Assembly: GCF_965276875.1 (NCBI RefSeq)
Contig: NZ_OZ255701.1
Location: 124,001 to 188,000, forward strand
Reading direction: 5' to 3'
Length of the DNA stretch: 64,000 nucleotides
Source: Lichenicoccus sp965276875
GTDB taxonomy: Bacteria; Pseudomonadota; Alphaproteobacteria; Acetobacterales; Acetobacteraceae
Positions 1 to 10,895 of this stretch are shown here, in pieces (position 1 is the first letter of the stretch; each line of letters begins with the position of its first letter). The notes beneath the pieces were generated by a model. It ran no database searches and was not told the DNA's origin. It saw only the letters and a program-made list of their open reading frames with translations. Both the position numbers and the translations under genes were made by a program.

Positions 1-157
1 GTGAATTCTCGTTTGGCGAGGACCAGGGCTGCATAGAGCGAGACGGTCGCAAGGGCCATAAATCCGGCACGATCGGCTCGGAGCCGGCCGTGCTGATGAC
101 GGTGCAGCTGCATAAGGATCCGATGCATCAACCTTGTCACGTTCAATAGGTGACGTC
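1..157. other. Left edge of window, no gene called
   Basis: No coding region could be supported here on either strand. The only useful signal is an AGGTGA ribosome-binding site at 148-153, which serves the gene starting at 158. Confidence 0.5.
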
Positions 158-988
158 ATGGCAGCCCGGCATCTTGCGCGCATCCTCGGCTTTCGGCTGA
201 CGACCCAGGACCTGCCTCGACTCAGCCGCTTCTACCAGGATGTCCTTGGCTTCACGGCGCAGGGCGAACAGGCGATTGCCGCGGACGAGATGGCGCTGCT
301 TGGCCTTCAGGGAGGCGGACGGCGCGTGACACTGCGTATGGGCGAGCAGAGGGTGGCAATCGACCAATTCGAGGCGCCGGGGCGGGCGTATCCAACCGAC
401 AGTGACGCGGCGTCCCTGTGGTTTCAGCACCTCGCCTTGGTTGTTCCCGACATCGAGGCGGCCTATGCGCGGTTGCGCGACATAGCGCCGATCTCCGAGG
501 GCGGTCCGCAGCATCTGCCGCCCGCGTCCGGGGGCGCCAGCGCCTATAAGTTCCGCGATCCGGACGGACACCCGCTCGAGCTGCTGCAGTTCCCGCGGGG
601 TGGAGCCCCTGCTTCCTGGGGACAGCGGACGCCGGAGCCAGGCCAGATCGCGATTGGCATCGATCACTCCGCGATCAGCGTCGCGGAGACCCAGGTCAGC
701 GTCGCGTTCTACAATGATCTTGGCTTGGCTTCAGGCAAGCGTACGCTGAACCGCGGACCGGCGCAGGAGTACCTCGACGATTTGCGCGATGTAGAGGTCA
801 CGGTGGTCGCGTTGCAGCCTGAAGACGGGGCGCCGCATCTGGAGCTCCTGGGCTATCAGGTGCCGCGTGGGACGCCGGGAGAAAAGCTGCGGGCAAACGA
901 CGTTGCGGCGACACGCATCGTCTGGAGCGGCGAACAGGCCGAGCTGTTGTCGGATCCGGACGGCCATTTGCAGCAGATCGAGGCATGA
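158..988 (+). CDS. Two-domain VOC (glyoxalase/dioxygenase-fold) protein
   Basis: The 276-residue protein holds two vicinal-oxygen-chelate modules. The first covers about residues 5-150 and the second about 165-276. Each ends with the family-typical DPDGH signature (FRDPDGHPLELLQF in the first, SDPDGHLQQIEA in the second). VOC proteins are metal-dependent enzymes such as glyoxalases and extradiol dioxygenases, or drug-binding proteins. The substrate cannot be read from the sequence. An upstream in-frame TTG at 134 exists, but ATG 158 is preferred because AGGTGA lies 4 bases before it. A small membrane-protein gene follows 28 bases downstream on the same strand. Confidence 0.8.
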   Translation: MAARHLARILGFRLTTQDLPRLSRFYQDVLGFTAQGEQAIAADEMALLGLQGGGRRVTLRMGEQRVAIDQFEAPGRAYPTDSDAASLWFQHLALVVPDIEAAYARLRDIAPISEGGPQHLPPASGGASAYKFRDPDGHPLELLQFPRGGAPASWGQRTPEPGQIAIGIDHSAISVAETQVSVAFYNDLGLASGKRTLNRGPAQEYLDDLRDVEVTVVALQPEDGAPHLELLGYQVPRGTPGEKLRANDVAATRIVWSGEQAELLSDPDGHLQQIEA

Positions 989-1016
989 TCCAACCGATGC
1001 CGGATCGGAGACTGCA

Positions 1017-1463
1017 TTGATTCGGCCCGCCGAGCTGGCCAGGACCGCGGCGCAGGCAGAAATTGCTCTCTTGCGTGCCCAGCTGTTTCGCTCGTTGCGA
1101 CGTGCGGTCTATGCCGGCATTGCTCTGTTGTTCGGCTTGTTCTCGTTGGCATTCCTGCATGTCGCCGCATTTGAGTGGCTGCGCCAGTATCGCACTCTCG
1201 GGCCAGTCTGGGCCGCCCTGATCGTGATGGCGACGGATGCGGTCTTCGTCATTGTGGGGGGACTGCTCGCCGCAGGGGCGGCGCCGGGCCTGGCAGAGCA
1301 GACCGCACTGGAGCGGCGTCGGCATGCAACGGAAAACCTTCGTCAATCGCTGACGGTAAGCGCGTTACGCGAAGCCGTGGTTGGGACATTGCTCGAACGT
1401 GTGCGCGCGCTCGTTCATGCGGGCGCCGTCAAATTCCGCCGTTTGAGAGGTGAACTTCATTAA
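1017..1463 (+). CDS. Small membrane protein, holin-X / DUF1469-like
   Basis: This 148-residue protein has two strong hydrophobic segments (about residues 26-50 and 60-86) flanked by charged helices. That layout is seen in the phage-holin-superfamily III (holin-X) proteins common in Proteobacteria. These are generally chromosomal membrane proteins and not evidence of prophage. The start is a TTG at 1017 with GGAG 6 bases upstream. The in-frame region before it overlaps the VOC gene and has no motif. Function is unknown. It converges with lipB. Confidence 0.65.
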   Translation: MIRPAELARTAAQAEIALLRAQLFRSLRRAVYAGIALLFGLFSLAFLHVAAFEWLRQYRTLGPVWAALIVMATDAVFVIVGGLLAAGAAPGLAEQTALERRRHATENLRQSLTVSALREAVVGTLLERVRALVHAGAVKFRRLRGELH

Positions 1464-1470
1464 ACGACTT

Positions 1471-1509
1471 CACGGCAGCCCGTGAGACGGTGCGTTACGT
1501 GAGCCGTCT
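1471..1509. terminator. Paired small hairpins between convergent genes
   Basis: CACGG/CCGTG (1471-1475 with 1480-1484) and AGACGG/CCGTCT (1485-1490 with 1504-1509) can form adjacent short stems exactly where the 1017 gene and lipB converge. There is no U-tract, so intrinsic termination is only suggested. Confidence 0.3.
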
Positions 1510-2177
1510 TAGAAGACCTCCGTCCAGCACCGTTGCAACGCTGCGTCGACGGCTGCGGTGTCCACCGTGATGCCGAGTGCGCGCAGGCTGGTCACGCCGT
1601 GCCCGCGTATGCCGCACGGCACGATACCGTCGTAATGTGCGAGGTCGGGGTCGATGTTCAGGGCCACGCCATGCCAGCTCACCCATTGGGTCAGCCGCAC
1701 GCCGAGTGCTGCGATCTTGCTCTCGCGGCCGCTGGACGGGTCCACCACCCAGACGCCGACGCGGCCGCGCCGTCGTTCGCCGCGCACGCCGAACGCCGCG
1801 AGGGTGCCGATCAGCCAGTCCTCCAGGCCGCAGACAAAGGCGCGCACGTCGCGTGCTGGCACCCGCCCGTGCCGCCGTTGCAGGTCGAGCATCACATAGG
1901 CCACGCGCTGGCCGGGTCCGTGATAGGTCCACTGCCCGCCGCGTCCGGCGGCGAAGGTCGGAAAACCGTTTGGATTGAACAGGTCGCACGGGTCCGCCGA
2001 GGTGCCGGAGGTGAACAGCGGCGGGTGCTCGAGCAGCCAGACCCGCTCCGGCGCGCCGCCATCGCGGATCGCCCGGACATGCTCGGACATCGCCGCGATT
2101 GCGTCCGGGTAGGGAACGCGCGCCGGCGCCACCTGCCAGCATAACCCCCGGTCCGTCATTGCCGCCTGATCATGCAT
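1509..2177 (-). CDS. lipB: Octanoyltransferase LipB
   Basis: LipB moves the octanoyl chain from octanoyl-ACP to the lipoyl domains of 2-oxoacid dehydrogenases and GcvH, the first step of lipoate synthesis in the cytoplasm. The 222-residue protein has the family signatures: RGGQWTYHGPGQ at 79-90, the SKIAALGVR block with catalytic Lys154, and VPCGIRGHGVTS with the acyl-carrying Cys188. The start used is ATG 2177. Met7 (2159) is an alternative and would match many homologues in length. The gene is transcribed away from the tRNA-Leu gene that begins 22 bases beyond its start. Confidence 0.95.
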   Translation of the reverse strand: MHDQAAMTDRGLCWQVAPARVPYPDAIAAMSEHVRAIRDGGAPERVWLLEHPPLFTSGTSADPCDLFNPNGFPTFAAGRGGQWTYHGPGQRVAYVMLDLQRRHGRVPARDVRAFVCGLEDWLIGTLAAFGVRGERRRGRVGVWVVDPSSGRESKIAALGVRLTQWVSWHGVALNIDPDLAHYDGIVPCGIRGHGVTSLRALGITVDTAAVDAALQRCWTEVF

Positions 2178-2199
2178 CGGTTATACGCCCCCGGGACGG

Positions 2200-2285
2200 G
2201 CGGTCGTGGCGGAATGGTAGACGCGCAAGCTTGAGGTGCTTGTGGGGGAAACCTCGTGGAAGTTCGAGTCTTCTCGACCGCACCA
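2200..2285 (+). tRNA. tRNA-Leu (anticodon GAG)
   Basis: The 7-bp acceptor stem GCGGTCG/CGACCGC pairs 2200-2206 with 2275-2281, followed by discriminator A and an encoded CCA (2283-2285). The anticodon stem CAAGC/GCTTG encloses the loop TTGAGGT, giving anticodon GAG, which reads CUC and CUU leucine codons. The long variable arm typical of class II tRNAs follows, then a T arm containing GTTCGAGTC. All stems pair well. Confidence 0.97.
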
Positions 2286-2357
2286 TAAGCGCCTCCTGAG
2301 CGTCCTTGCCGCTCCAATTCGGGGGGAGGTAAGCCCTGGACAAGCAGGAGGGTGGCT

Positions 2358-4631
<2,274 letters not shown>

Positions 4632-4728
4632 CAGTATGCGCTCTGACAGGGCCCGATCCGCATTGCGGTAAAGCCCATCACGTGGCACGATTTACAACCT
4701 TTTAATGACTAACGGAAGGCAGGCGATC

Positions 4729-5607
4729 GTGATAAAACCTTTGCGAAAGGCGGTTCTTCCGGTTGCCGGCCTGGGGACGCGCTTCCTGCCTGCCACCAAG
4801 GCGATGTCCAAGGAGATGCTGCCGGTGGTCGACCGGCCACTGATCCAGTATGCGGTAGACGAGGCTCGCGCCGCGGGTATCGAGCAGTTCTGCATGATCA
4901 CCGGCCGCGGCAAGACCGAGCTGGTCGAGTATTTCGACATCGCCTACGAACTGGAGGCGACGCTGCGCGAGCGCGGCAAGCAGGAGGGGCTCGATGCGCT
5001 GCGCGACACCAGCATGCAGCCCGGATCGATCGTCAGTGTCCGCCAGCAGGAGCCGATGGGCCTGGGACACGCGATCTGGTGCGCGCGCTCCTTTATCGGC
5101 GAGGATCCGTTCGCCATCCTCCTGCCCGATGACATCATCCTCAGCAAGACACCGTGTCTCAAGCAACTCGCCGACGCCTATCACCTGACCGGCGGCAATG
5201 TCGTTGCGGTCTCGGAAGTGCCTCCAGAGCAGACCAATCGTTACGGCATCCTGCGCGTCGGTTCCGATGACGGCCATATGGTCGAGGTGACCGGCCTGGT
5301 CGAAAAGCCGGCTCCCGAGGACGCGCCATCGAACCTGTCGATCATCGGTCGCTATGTTCTGACCGCAGACGTGATGCCGTTCCTCGCCAAGCTCGAACGC
5401 GGCGCCGGCAACGAGGTGCAGCTGACCGACGCGATGGCCAAGATGATCGGCCGTGTGCCATTTCACGGCATCCGCTATGAGGGCAAGAGGTTCGATTGCG
5501 GCGACAAGGTCGGTTTCCTAGAGGCGCAGATCGCCTTCGCCCTGGAGCGCGAGGATCTCGGACCGGCGGTGCGCGCGTTCCTCAAACCCTACTGCGAGTG
5601 CCTGTAA
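4729..5607 (+). CDS. galU: UTP-glucose-1-phosphate uridylyltransferase
   Basis: GalU makes UDP-glucose from UTP and glucose-1-phosphate for envelope polysaccharides. The 292-residue protein has the nucleotidyltransferase signature GLGTRFLPATK at 14-24, KEMLPVVDRPLIQYAVDEA after it, and the VEKP and CGDKVGFLEA blocks. GTG 4729 is preferred because it gives the family-typical N-terminus MIKPLRKAVLPVAG and has AAGGCAGG just upstream. An in-frame ATG at 4705 would add 8 residues. The stop codon overlaps the ATG of the downstream phosphohexomutase by one base, so the two are likely translationally coupled. Confidence 0.95.
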   Translation: MIKPLRKAVLPVAGLGTRFLPATKAMSKEMLPVVDRPLIQYAVDEARAAGIEQFCMITGRGKTELVEYFDIAYELEATLRERGKQEGLDALRDTSMQPGSIVSVRQQEPMGLGHAIWCARSFIGEDPFAILLPDDIILSKTPCLKQLADAYHLTGGNVVAVSEVPPEQTNRYGILRVGSDDGHMVEVTGLVEKPAPEDAPSNLSIIGRYVLTADVMPFLAKLERGAGNEVQLTDAMAKMIGRVPFHGIRYEGKRFDCGDKVGFLEAQIAFALEREDLGPAVRAFLKPYCECL

Positions 5608-7016
5608 TGTCGTTCCGGCATGATTTCGATCAGACCAGCCTGCGCGAATACGACATTCGCGGCATCGTGGGCGAGACGCTCGGTGAGGCGGACGCGTTTG
5701 CCGTCGGCCGCGCCTTCGGCACCATCGTTGCGCGCGCCAGCGGCAGTACAGTGGCGGTCGGCTTCGACGGCCGGCTCTCCTCGCCAGAGCTCGAGCAGAG
5801 CCTCGTTGCCGGGCTCCGCGCGTCCGGCATGGAGGTGCTGCGTGTCGGACGCGGCCCAACGCCGATGCTGTATTACGCCGCAACGACCTTGCAGACGGAC
5901 GGCGCCGTGATGGTCACCGGCAGCCATAACCCGGCCAACTACAACGGCTTCAAGATGATGCTCGGCCGCAAGCCGTTCTTTGGCGCGCAGATCGCCGAAC
6001 TCGGCCGGATCGCGGCCAGTGCCGACGTGGTGGAGCAAGCGACAGGCGGCGAGCGTCACGTCGACATCGCGCACGACTATATCGCTCGCCTGATCGCCGA
6101 TTGGGACGGTGGCGACCGGATCCTCAAGGTGGTCTGGGACAATGGCAACGGCGCCGCCGGCGAGGTACTCGCCAGGCTGGTGCGCTCGCTGCCCGGCGAG
6201 CATACCGTGCTCAACGGCGAGATCGACGGCAACTTCCCGGCCCATCACCCTGATCCGACGGTGCCGCGCAACCTCGAACAGCTGATCGCCGAGGTCGCGG
6301 CACAAGGCGCCGATCTCGGCATCGCCTTTGATGGCGACGCCGACCGGATCGGCGTCGTCGACGACAAGGGCCAGATCCTCTGGGGCGATGAATTGCTGAT
6401 CGTGCTGGCCCGCGACGTGCTGCGCGAGCACCCGGGTGCCACCATCATCGCTGACGTCAAGGCCAGCCAGGTCCTGTTCGACGAGGTCAGCCGCGCCGGC
6501 GGCAAGCCGCTGATGTGGCGCACCGGCCACTCTTTGATCAAGGCGAAGATGGCCGAAACCGGTTCACCTCTGGCGGGCGAGATGTCGGGGCATGTGTTCT
6601 TCGCCGACAAATGGTACGGCTTTGACGACGCGCTCTATGCTGCGGTGCGTCTGCTCGGCATCGCCGCCCGCCTGGATCAGCCGCTCTCGGCGGTCAAGGA
6701 GGCATTGCCGCGGACCGTCAGCACCCCGGAACTGCGCTTTGACTGCCTTGATACACGCAAGTTCGGTGTGGTCGAGGAGGTGGCGGCCAGGCTAAAGGCA
6801 GAGGGCGCGGAGGTCTCCTCGATCGACGGGGTGCGGGTGCGCACGGCGGATGGCTGGTGGCTGCTGCGCGCCTCCAACACCCAGGCGGTTCTGGTCGCCC
6901 GCGCGGAAGCCGCGGACACCGCCGGCCTCGACCGGCTCCGCGCGGTGCTCGCCTCCCAGCTCGAGCAGTCCGGGTTGGCCGCTCCTGATTTTTCCGGAGA
7001 CAATGCCGGCCACTGA
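5607..7016 (+). CDS. Phosphomannomutase/phosphoglucomutase (AlgC/ManB-type)
   Basis: This alpha-D-phosphohexomutase interconverts sugar-6-phosphate and sugar-1-phosphate, feeding the UDP-glucose or GDP-mannose route. In the 469 residues, the phosphoserine loop TGSHNP contains Ser106, the metal loop is DGDADR at 242-247, the sugar-binding loop GEMSGH is present, and a C-terminal phosphate-binding RASNTQ loop follows. ATG 5607 overlaps the galU stop. The 3' end overlaps the following glycosyltransferase gene by 14 bases, forming a compact galU-mutase-glycosyltransferase operon. Whether glucose or mannose is preferred cannot be told from the sequence. Confidence 0.93.
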   Translation: MSFRHDFDQTSLREYDIRGIVGETLGEADAFAVGRAFGTIVARASGSTVAVGFDGRLSSPELEQSLVAGLRASGMEVLRVGRGPTPMLYYAATTLQTDGAVMVTGSHNPANYNGFKMMLGRKPFFGAQIAELGRIAASADVVEQATGGERHVDIAHDYIARLIADWDGGDRILKVVWDNGNGAAGEVLARLVRSLPGEHTVLNGEIDGNFPAHHPDPTVPRNLEQLIAEVAAQGADLGIAFDGDADRIGVVDDKGQILWGDELLIVLARDVLREHPGATIIADVKASQVLFDEVSRAGGKPLMWRTGHSLIKAKMAETGSPLAGEMSGHVFFADKWYGFDDALYAAVRLLGIAARLDQPLSAVKEALPRTVSTPELRFDCLDTRKFGVVEEVAARLKAEGAEVSSIDGVRVRTADGWWLLRASNTQAVLVARAEAADTAGLDRLRAVLASQLEQSGLAAPDFSGDNAGH

Positions 7017-8091
7017 GGCCCCGCGGCTCGTCGAGCCCGACGCGGCCTCGGTGTTGATCCGGGGCCGCTCTCCTGGCTTTACCACGCAGCCGCCGGACTT
7101 CGTGGATGGCGAGCTGATCCCACCCGACGTCAGGCTCGCCTGCGCAGCCTGGGACCGGCGCGCATTCGCCCCGCGAGACATCGTGGTGCGAACCGTGCGC
7201 GACGTCTACGTCGCCGAGGAGGGATTGGTCTTCACCCATGACGGCGACCTGTTGCGGCATAGTGTGCGCGAGCACGAGTCCGAGCAGATCGACCGCGCGA
7301 CACGGGCCGTCCGGCGGGCCATCGGCGGCGAGACCATTGCACGGCATGACCTGCCCCTGGTGCTCGGCAAGAAGCGCGGTGCAAGCAACTACGGCCATTG
7401 GATGATTGAACTGCTGCCGACGCTGCATCTGACGCTGACCCGGCTCGCTGATACACGGATTGGCGTCCTGGTGCATGACATCGACGATCCGGATCTCGGC
7501 GGCATCGTGATGGAGACGCTGCGTCGGCTTGGTATTGCCGACACCCGGGTGCGGGTCAGCGGTTCGGCGCCGGTGCATGTGCGCGAACTGATCATGGTCG
7601 AGGGATTGACCGAGCACGGCAGCTACATGTCGCCACTGGTGCGCGACTGCCATGATCGCCTGGCGCATGGAGTTGCAGGAAGTGGCGTCCAGCGCGTCTT
7701 TCTCAGCCGCGGCGCCGGAGCCAGACGGCGCTTCCAGGACGAGAGCCATATGGGCCGCCTCGCCGAGGAGCGCGGCTTCACCGTCGTCGACACCAGGAGC
7801 CTCGGCCTGGACGGCCAGATCGGCCTGCTACGCGATGCGCGATTGATCGCAGGCGTCATGGGTGCGGCGATGACCAACCTGATCTACGCCACCGCGGGCG
7901 CGCGCGCGGCGCTGTTCGCGCCGGCGACGATGCCTGACACGTTTTTCTGGTTCATCGCCAATCTGCGTGGCCTGCATTACCGCGAAATCCGCTGCGTACA
8001 GGCTGGTCCCGGCGACGGCTGGGAGCGCCCGCTCGACATCGGCTTTCGCACCTTTCGCCGGGTGCTTGACCAGGAGGCGGCAGCACTCTGA
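7003..8091 (+). CDS. Glycosyltransferase family 61 (DUF563) protein
   Basis: The 362-residue protein has the features of GT61 enzymes of capsule or exopolysaccharide synthesis. The NYGHWMIELLPTL block and the C-terminal LIAGVMGAAMTNLIYA segment (equivalent to the family GxHGAxxxN region) are visible. There is no signal peptide or membrane segment. ATG 7003 has GGAG 3 bases upstream and lies inside the mutase gene. Coupling to galU and the phosphohexomutase suggests the sugar donor is made by these neighbours, which is an inference. Residue choice in the GAAMTN segment differs from the usual H-G-A. Confidence 0.75.
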   Translation: MPATEAPRLVEPDAASVLIRGRSPGFTTQPPDFVDGELIPPDVRLACAAWDRRAFAPRDIVVRTVRDVYVAEEGLVFTHDGDLLRHSVREHESEQIDRATRAVRRAIGGETIARHDLPLVLGKKRGASNYGHWMIELLPTLHLTLTRLADTRIGVLVHDIDDPDLGGIVMETLRRLGIADTRVRVSGSAPVHVRELIMVEGLTEHGSYMSPLVRDCHDRLAHGVAGSGVQRVFLSRGAGARRRFQDESHMGRLAEERGFTVVDTRSLGLDGQIGLLRDARLIAGVMGAAMTNLIYATAGARAALFAPATMPDTFFWFIANLRGLHYREIRCVQAGPGDGWERPLDIGFRTFRRVLDQEAAAL

Positions 8092-8099
8092 GCCTTGGC

Positions 8100-8948
8100 T
8101 CAGGCGCCGACCTGAACGAGTGCGCCGCGCACCAGCTGCGGGGTCGGACGCGGATTGGCTTCGAAGACAAAATGCTCCCCGGGCACGGCGCGGAAGCTGT
8201 CACCGAGCCCGTTGATCGTCTCGGCGCCGCCCAGATAGAGCAGGCCGCCCGGCAGAAGTCGGGAGGCGATCATGGCCAGCACCCGCGTCTTCGTCGGCGG
8301 ATCGAAATAGATCAACACATTGCGGCAGAAAATGATGTCGAAACGGCCGAGCACTGACGGGTCGGCGAGCAGGTTCCACTCGCGGAAACTGGCCATGTCG
8401 CGGATCGGCTTGATGATCCGCCAGGAATCGTCCTCCTTGGTGAAATATTTGACGAGCAGGCGCGCCGGCAGACCGCGCTGCACCTCGAACTGGCTGTACA
8501 GGCCCTCGCGGGCGCGGGCCAGGGGCGCACGCGCAATGTCCGTGCCGAGGATTTGCACGGACCGACCGCCGAAGGCGCCGCCCATTTCGCTGACCAGCAT
8601 GGCGAGGGAATAGGCCTCCTGACCGGTCGATGCGGCGGCGGACCAGACCCGCAGGCCCATGCCCGCCGGCCGTTCTGCATGCAGCTTTGGCAAAGCCTCG
8701 CGACGAAGATGATCGAACGGCTTGTTGTCACGAAAGAACAGGGTCTCGTTGGTGGTGAGCGCCTCGACCACCTCGTCCTGGAGCGCGCGATCGACGCGCA
8801 ATCGCGGCGCCAGGGCCACATAGCCGGTCAAGCCGAGCCGGCGCGTTATGGCGGCGAGGCGGGTGTCGAGCAGGTAGCTCTTCTCCGGCCCGAGGGCGAG
8901 GCCGGAGCGCGCTTTCACCAGAGCCGCGATTTCGTCGAAAGCGCTCAT
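8100..8948 (-). CDS. cheR: Chemotaxis protein methyltransferase CheR
   Basis: CheR methylates glutamates on chemoreceptors using S-adenosylmethionine and so sets adaptation. The 282-residue protein has the short helical N-domain, the NETLFFRD signature at 67-74, the SAM-binding block VWSAAASTGQEAYS at 101-114 and the FDIIFCRNVLIYF block near 204-216. There is no C-terminal pentapeptide-tether domain. It is the last gene of the minus-strand cheA-W-Y-B-R operon. Its start overlaps the cheB stop by four bases. Confidence 0.95.
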   Translation of the reverse strand: MSAFDEIAALVKARSGLALGPEKSYLLDTRLAAITRRLGLTGYVALAPRLRVDRALQDEVVEALTTNETLFFRDNKPFDHLRREALPKLHAERPAGMGLRVWSAAASTGQEAYSLAMLVSEMGGAFGGRSVQILGTDIARAPLARAREGLYSQFEVQRGLPARLLVKYFTKEDDSWRIIKPIRDMASFREWNLLADPSVLGRFDIIFCRNVLIYFDPPTKTRVLAMIASRLLPGGLLYLGGAETINGLGDSFRAVPGEHFVFEANPRPTPQLVRGALVQVGA

Positions 8949-9997
8949 CGGGCCCGCATCATGCTGGAGACCTTGCGGGCCAGTTCGTCGATCGGCAGGA
9001 CGGCATGGCAGAGACCAGCGCGAGCGACAGCGCCCGGCATGCCCCAGACCACGCTGCTCGCCTCATCCTGTGCGAGGATGCTGCCGCCGGCATCGAGCAC
9101 CGCCTTGCCGCCGCGCAGACCATCCTGGCCCATGCCGGTCAGGATGACCGCAAGCACACGGCCTTGGCAGGCGACGGCAGCACTGCGCAACATCGGATCG
9201 ACCGCTGGACGACAGGAGTTCTCCGGCGGATCGTCGGTGAGCCGGATGCGCAGGCCTGCTTCGGTGGCCATGATGGTCATGTGCCTGTCCCCGGGCGCGA
9301 TCAGGATGTGGTCAGGCAATAGGGGCTGTCGGTCGCCCGCCTCGCGGCAGGAGCGCGGCCCTTGCCGCTCGATATGCTCGGCGAGACTGCGGGTGAACAG
9401 CGGCGGCATGTGCTGGGTGACGACGATCGGCACCGGCAGCGGCGCGGCGAGGGCCCGGAAGAAGGCGAACAGAGCCTGTGGGCCACCGGTCGAGCTGCCG
9501 ATGGCGAGCAGCAATGGCGTCCGCGCCGGCTGCGGCTGCAAGGTCAACGTCGGTGGGGGTGCGGCAGGCAGCCGCCCGATGGCGGCGCCGAGCCGACGCA
9601 GCCGCGCCTGGCCCTTGACCTTGGTCAGGATTTCACGGGCGAACTCGTCCGCCTGCGCCGCCGCGGGCTTGGGGACGTAGTCTGCCGCACCTGCGGCCAG
9701 CGCCCGCATGGTGATCGCACCGCCCTGCGTGGTGAGTGCGGAGGCCATGATGATCCGCACACCGGGATCGATCCGCAGGAGCAGCGGCAGTGCGGTGAGC
9801 CCGTCCATCACCGGCATTTCGACATCGAGCACAACGACGTCGATGTTGCCCGCACGCAATGCCTCGGCGGCCTTTGCGCCGTCCGCGGCCAAGCCTGCGA
9901 CCTCGATCTCCGGATCGCTTCCCAGGATGCGGGCGATGATCGAGCGAATGGTGAAGCTGTCGTCGCACACCAGCACGCGAATGCGCGTGCCGCTCAT
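8945..9997 (-). CDS. cheB: Chemotaxis response regulator protein-glutamate methylesterase CheB
   Basis: CheB removes receptor methyl groups and deamidates receptor glutamines when phosphorylated by CheA. The 350-residue protein has an N-terminal receiver domain with the acidic pair in VCDDS and phosphoacceptor Asp58 in LDVEMPVMDG. A proline-rich linker leads to the methylesterase domain, which shows the catalytic triad motifs IGSSTGGPQAL (Ser), QHMPP (His) and GMGQDGLRG (Asp). ATG 9997 overlaps the cheY stop codon by four bases, so the operon is translationally coupled. Confidence 0.95.
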   Translation of the reverse strand: MSGTRIRVLVCDDSFTIRSIIARILGSDPEIEVAGLAADGAKAAEALRAGNIDVVVLDVEMPVMDGLTALPLLLRIDPGVRIIMASALTTQGGAITMRALAAGAADYVPKPAAAQADEFAREILTKVKGQARLRRLGAAIGRLPAAPPPTLTLQPQPARTPLLLAIGSSTGGPQALFAFFRALAAPLPVPIVVTQHMPPLFTRSLAEHIERQGPRSCREAGDRQPLLPDHILIAPGDRHMTIMATEAGLRIRLTDDPPENSCRPAVDPMLRSAAVACQGRVLAVILTGMGQDGLRGGKAVLDAGGSILAQDEASSVVWGMPGAVARAGLCHAVLPIDELARKVSSMMRAR

Positions 9998-10398
9998 GCA
10001 CAAGCACCCAGCAGCCCGAGCTGCGCGAACTTGCCGAGCAGGATCGCCTCGTCGAACGGCTTCATGATGTATTCCTGGGCGCCAGCCTCGATCGCCGAGA
10101 CGATGAAGCCGGGATCGTTTTCGGTCGTGCACAGGATCACGACAGGGTTGTTGTCGCCGAATTCGGCGCGCAGGCCACGCAGACACTCGATGCCGTTCAT
10201 GACTGGCATGTTCCAGTCGAGCAAAACCGCATCGACGGGGCACGCGCGCAAACGGTTCAGGGCCTCGGCGCCGTCACCCGCCTCATCGACGGCAAAGCCG
10301 GCCGTCTCGAGCATGCCTCGTGCGATCTTGCGTACGACGCGGCTGTCGTCGACCACCAGGACGCGCCGGGCGGCGGCCATGCTGGGATTGTCCATCAT
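9994..10398 (-). CDS. cheY: Single-domain response regulator CheY
   Basis: This is a stand-alone receiver domain of 134 residues. It has the DDS acidic pocket near residue 17, phosphoacceptor Asp61 in LLDWNMPVMNG, the conserved Thr of LCTTEND and Lys in EYIMKPF. By analogy it is phosphorylated by the neighbouring CheA and binds the flagellar switch or acts as a phosphate sink. ATG 10398 overlaps the cheW stop. A second in-frame ATG follows directly, and the exact start is not critical. Confidence 0.93.
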   Translation of the reverse strand: MMDNPSMAAARRVLVVDDSRVVRKIARGMLETAGFAVDEAGDGAEALNRLRACPVDAVLLDWNMPVMNGIECLRGLRAEFGDNNPVVILCTTENDPGFIVSAIEAGAQEYIMKPFDEAILLGKFAQLGLLGACA

Positions 10399-10880
10399 GC
10401 GGCAGCCTTGCTTTCGAGATAGAGCAGGCGCCCGATATCGAGGACCACCATCAGCCGCGAAGGCAGGCGGAAGATGCCGGTGGAGAACTCTAGCCATCCC
10501 GCGCCGAGCGTCGGCGGCGGTGTCTCGATGTCGTTGAGGTCGAGGCTCAGAACCTCCAGCGCCTGATCGACGAGCAACGCATAGCCGCCGCCTGCCTCCT
10601 CGGCGACGACGGCGACCAGCTTCGAGCCGCTCGGCGCCGCCGCCAACGAAAGCCGTCGCCGCAGGTCGACCGCGGTGACGATGCGGCCGCGCAGGTTGAT
10701 GTTGCCGGCAATCTCCGGGGGAGCCAGGGGGATGCGTGTCACGACGCTGTCGGCAATCACGTCGCGAACCGCCAGCACCGGCACGCCGCAGAGCTGTCCC
10801 GCGACGGTCAATGTGAGGAAGCCCTGCTCGCGCCGCTCGCGGGTCTCGTCGTCGGCTGCGCGTCTGGTTTCGGCTGTCAT
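10395..10880 (-). CDS. cheW: Chemotaxis coupling protein CheW
   Basis: CheW links chemoreceptors to CheA. The 161-residue protein is a single CheW/SH3-like domain. It contains FLTLTVAGQLCGVPVLAVRDVI, the NLRGRIVTAVDLRRRL core that contacts receptors and CheA, and VDQALEVLSL. Charged N-terminal residues (1-18) precede the domain. It lies 15 bases after cheA and overlaps cheY by four bases. Confidence 0.94.
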   Translation of the reverse strand: MTAETRRAADDETRERREQGFLTLTVAGQLCGVPVLAVRDVIADSVVTRIPLAPPEIAGNINLRGRIVTAVDLRRRLSLAAAPSGSKLVAVVAEEAGGGYALLVDQALEVLSLDLNDIETPPPTLGAGWLEFSTGIFRLPSRLMVVLDIGRLLYLESKAAA

Positions 10881-10895
10881 GGTGCGTGTCTTCCC

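Noticed and set aside
1017..1463. Prophage evidence from the holin-like protein
   Set aside because: This small membrane family is widespread on proteobacterial chromosomes and no other phage gene is nearby.
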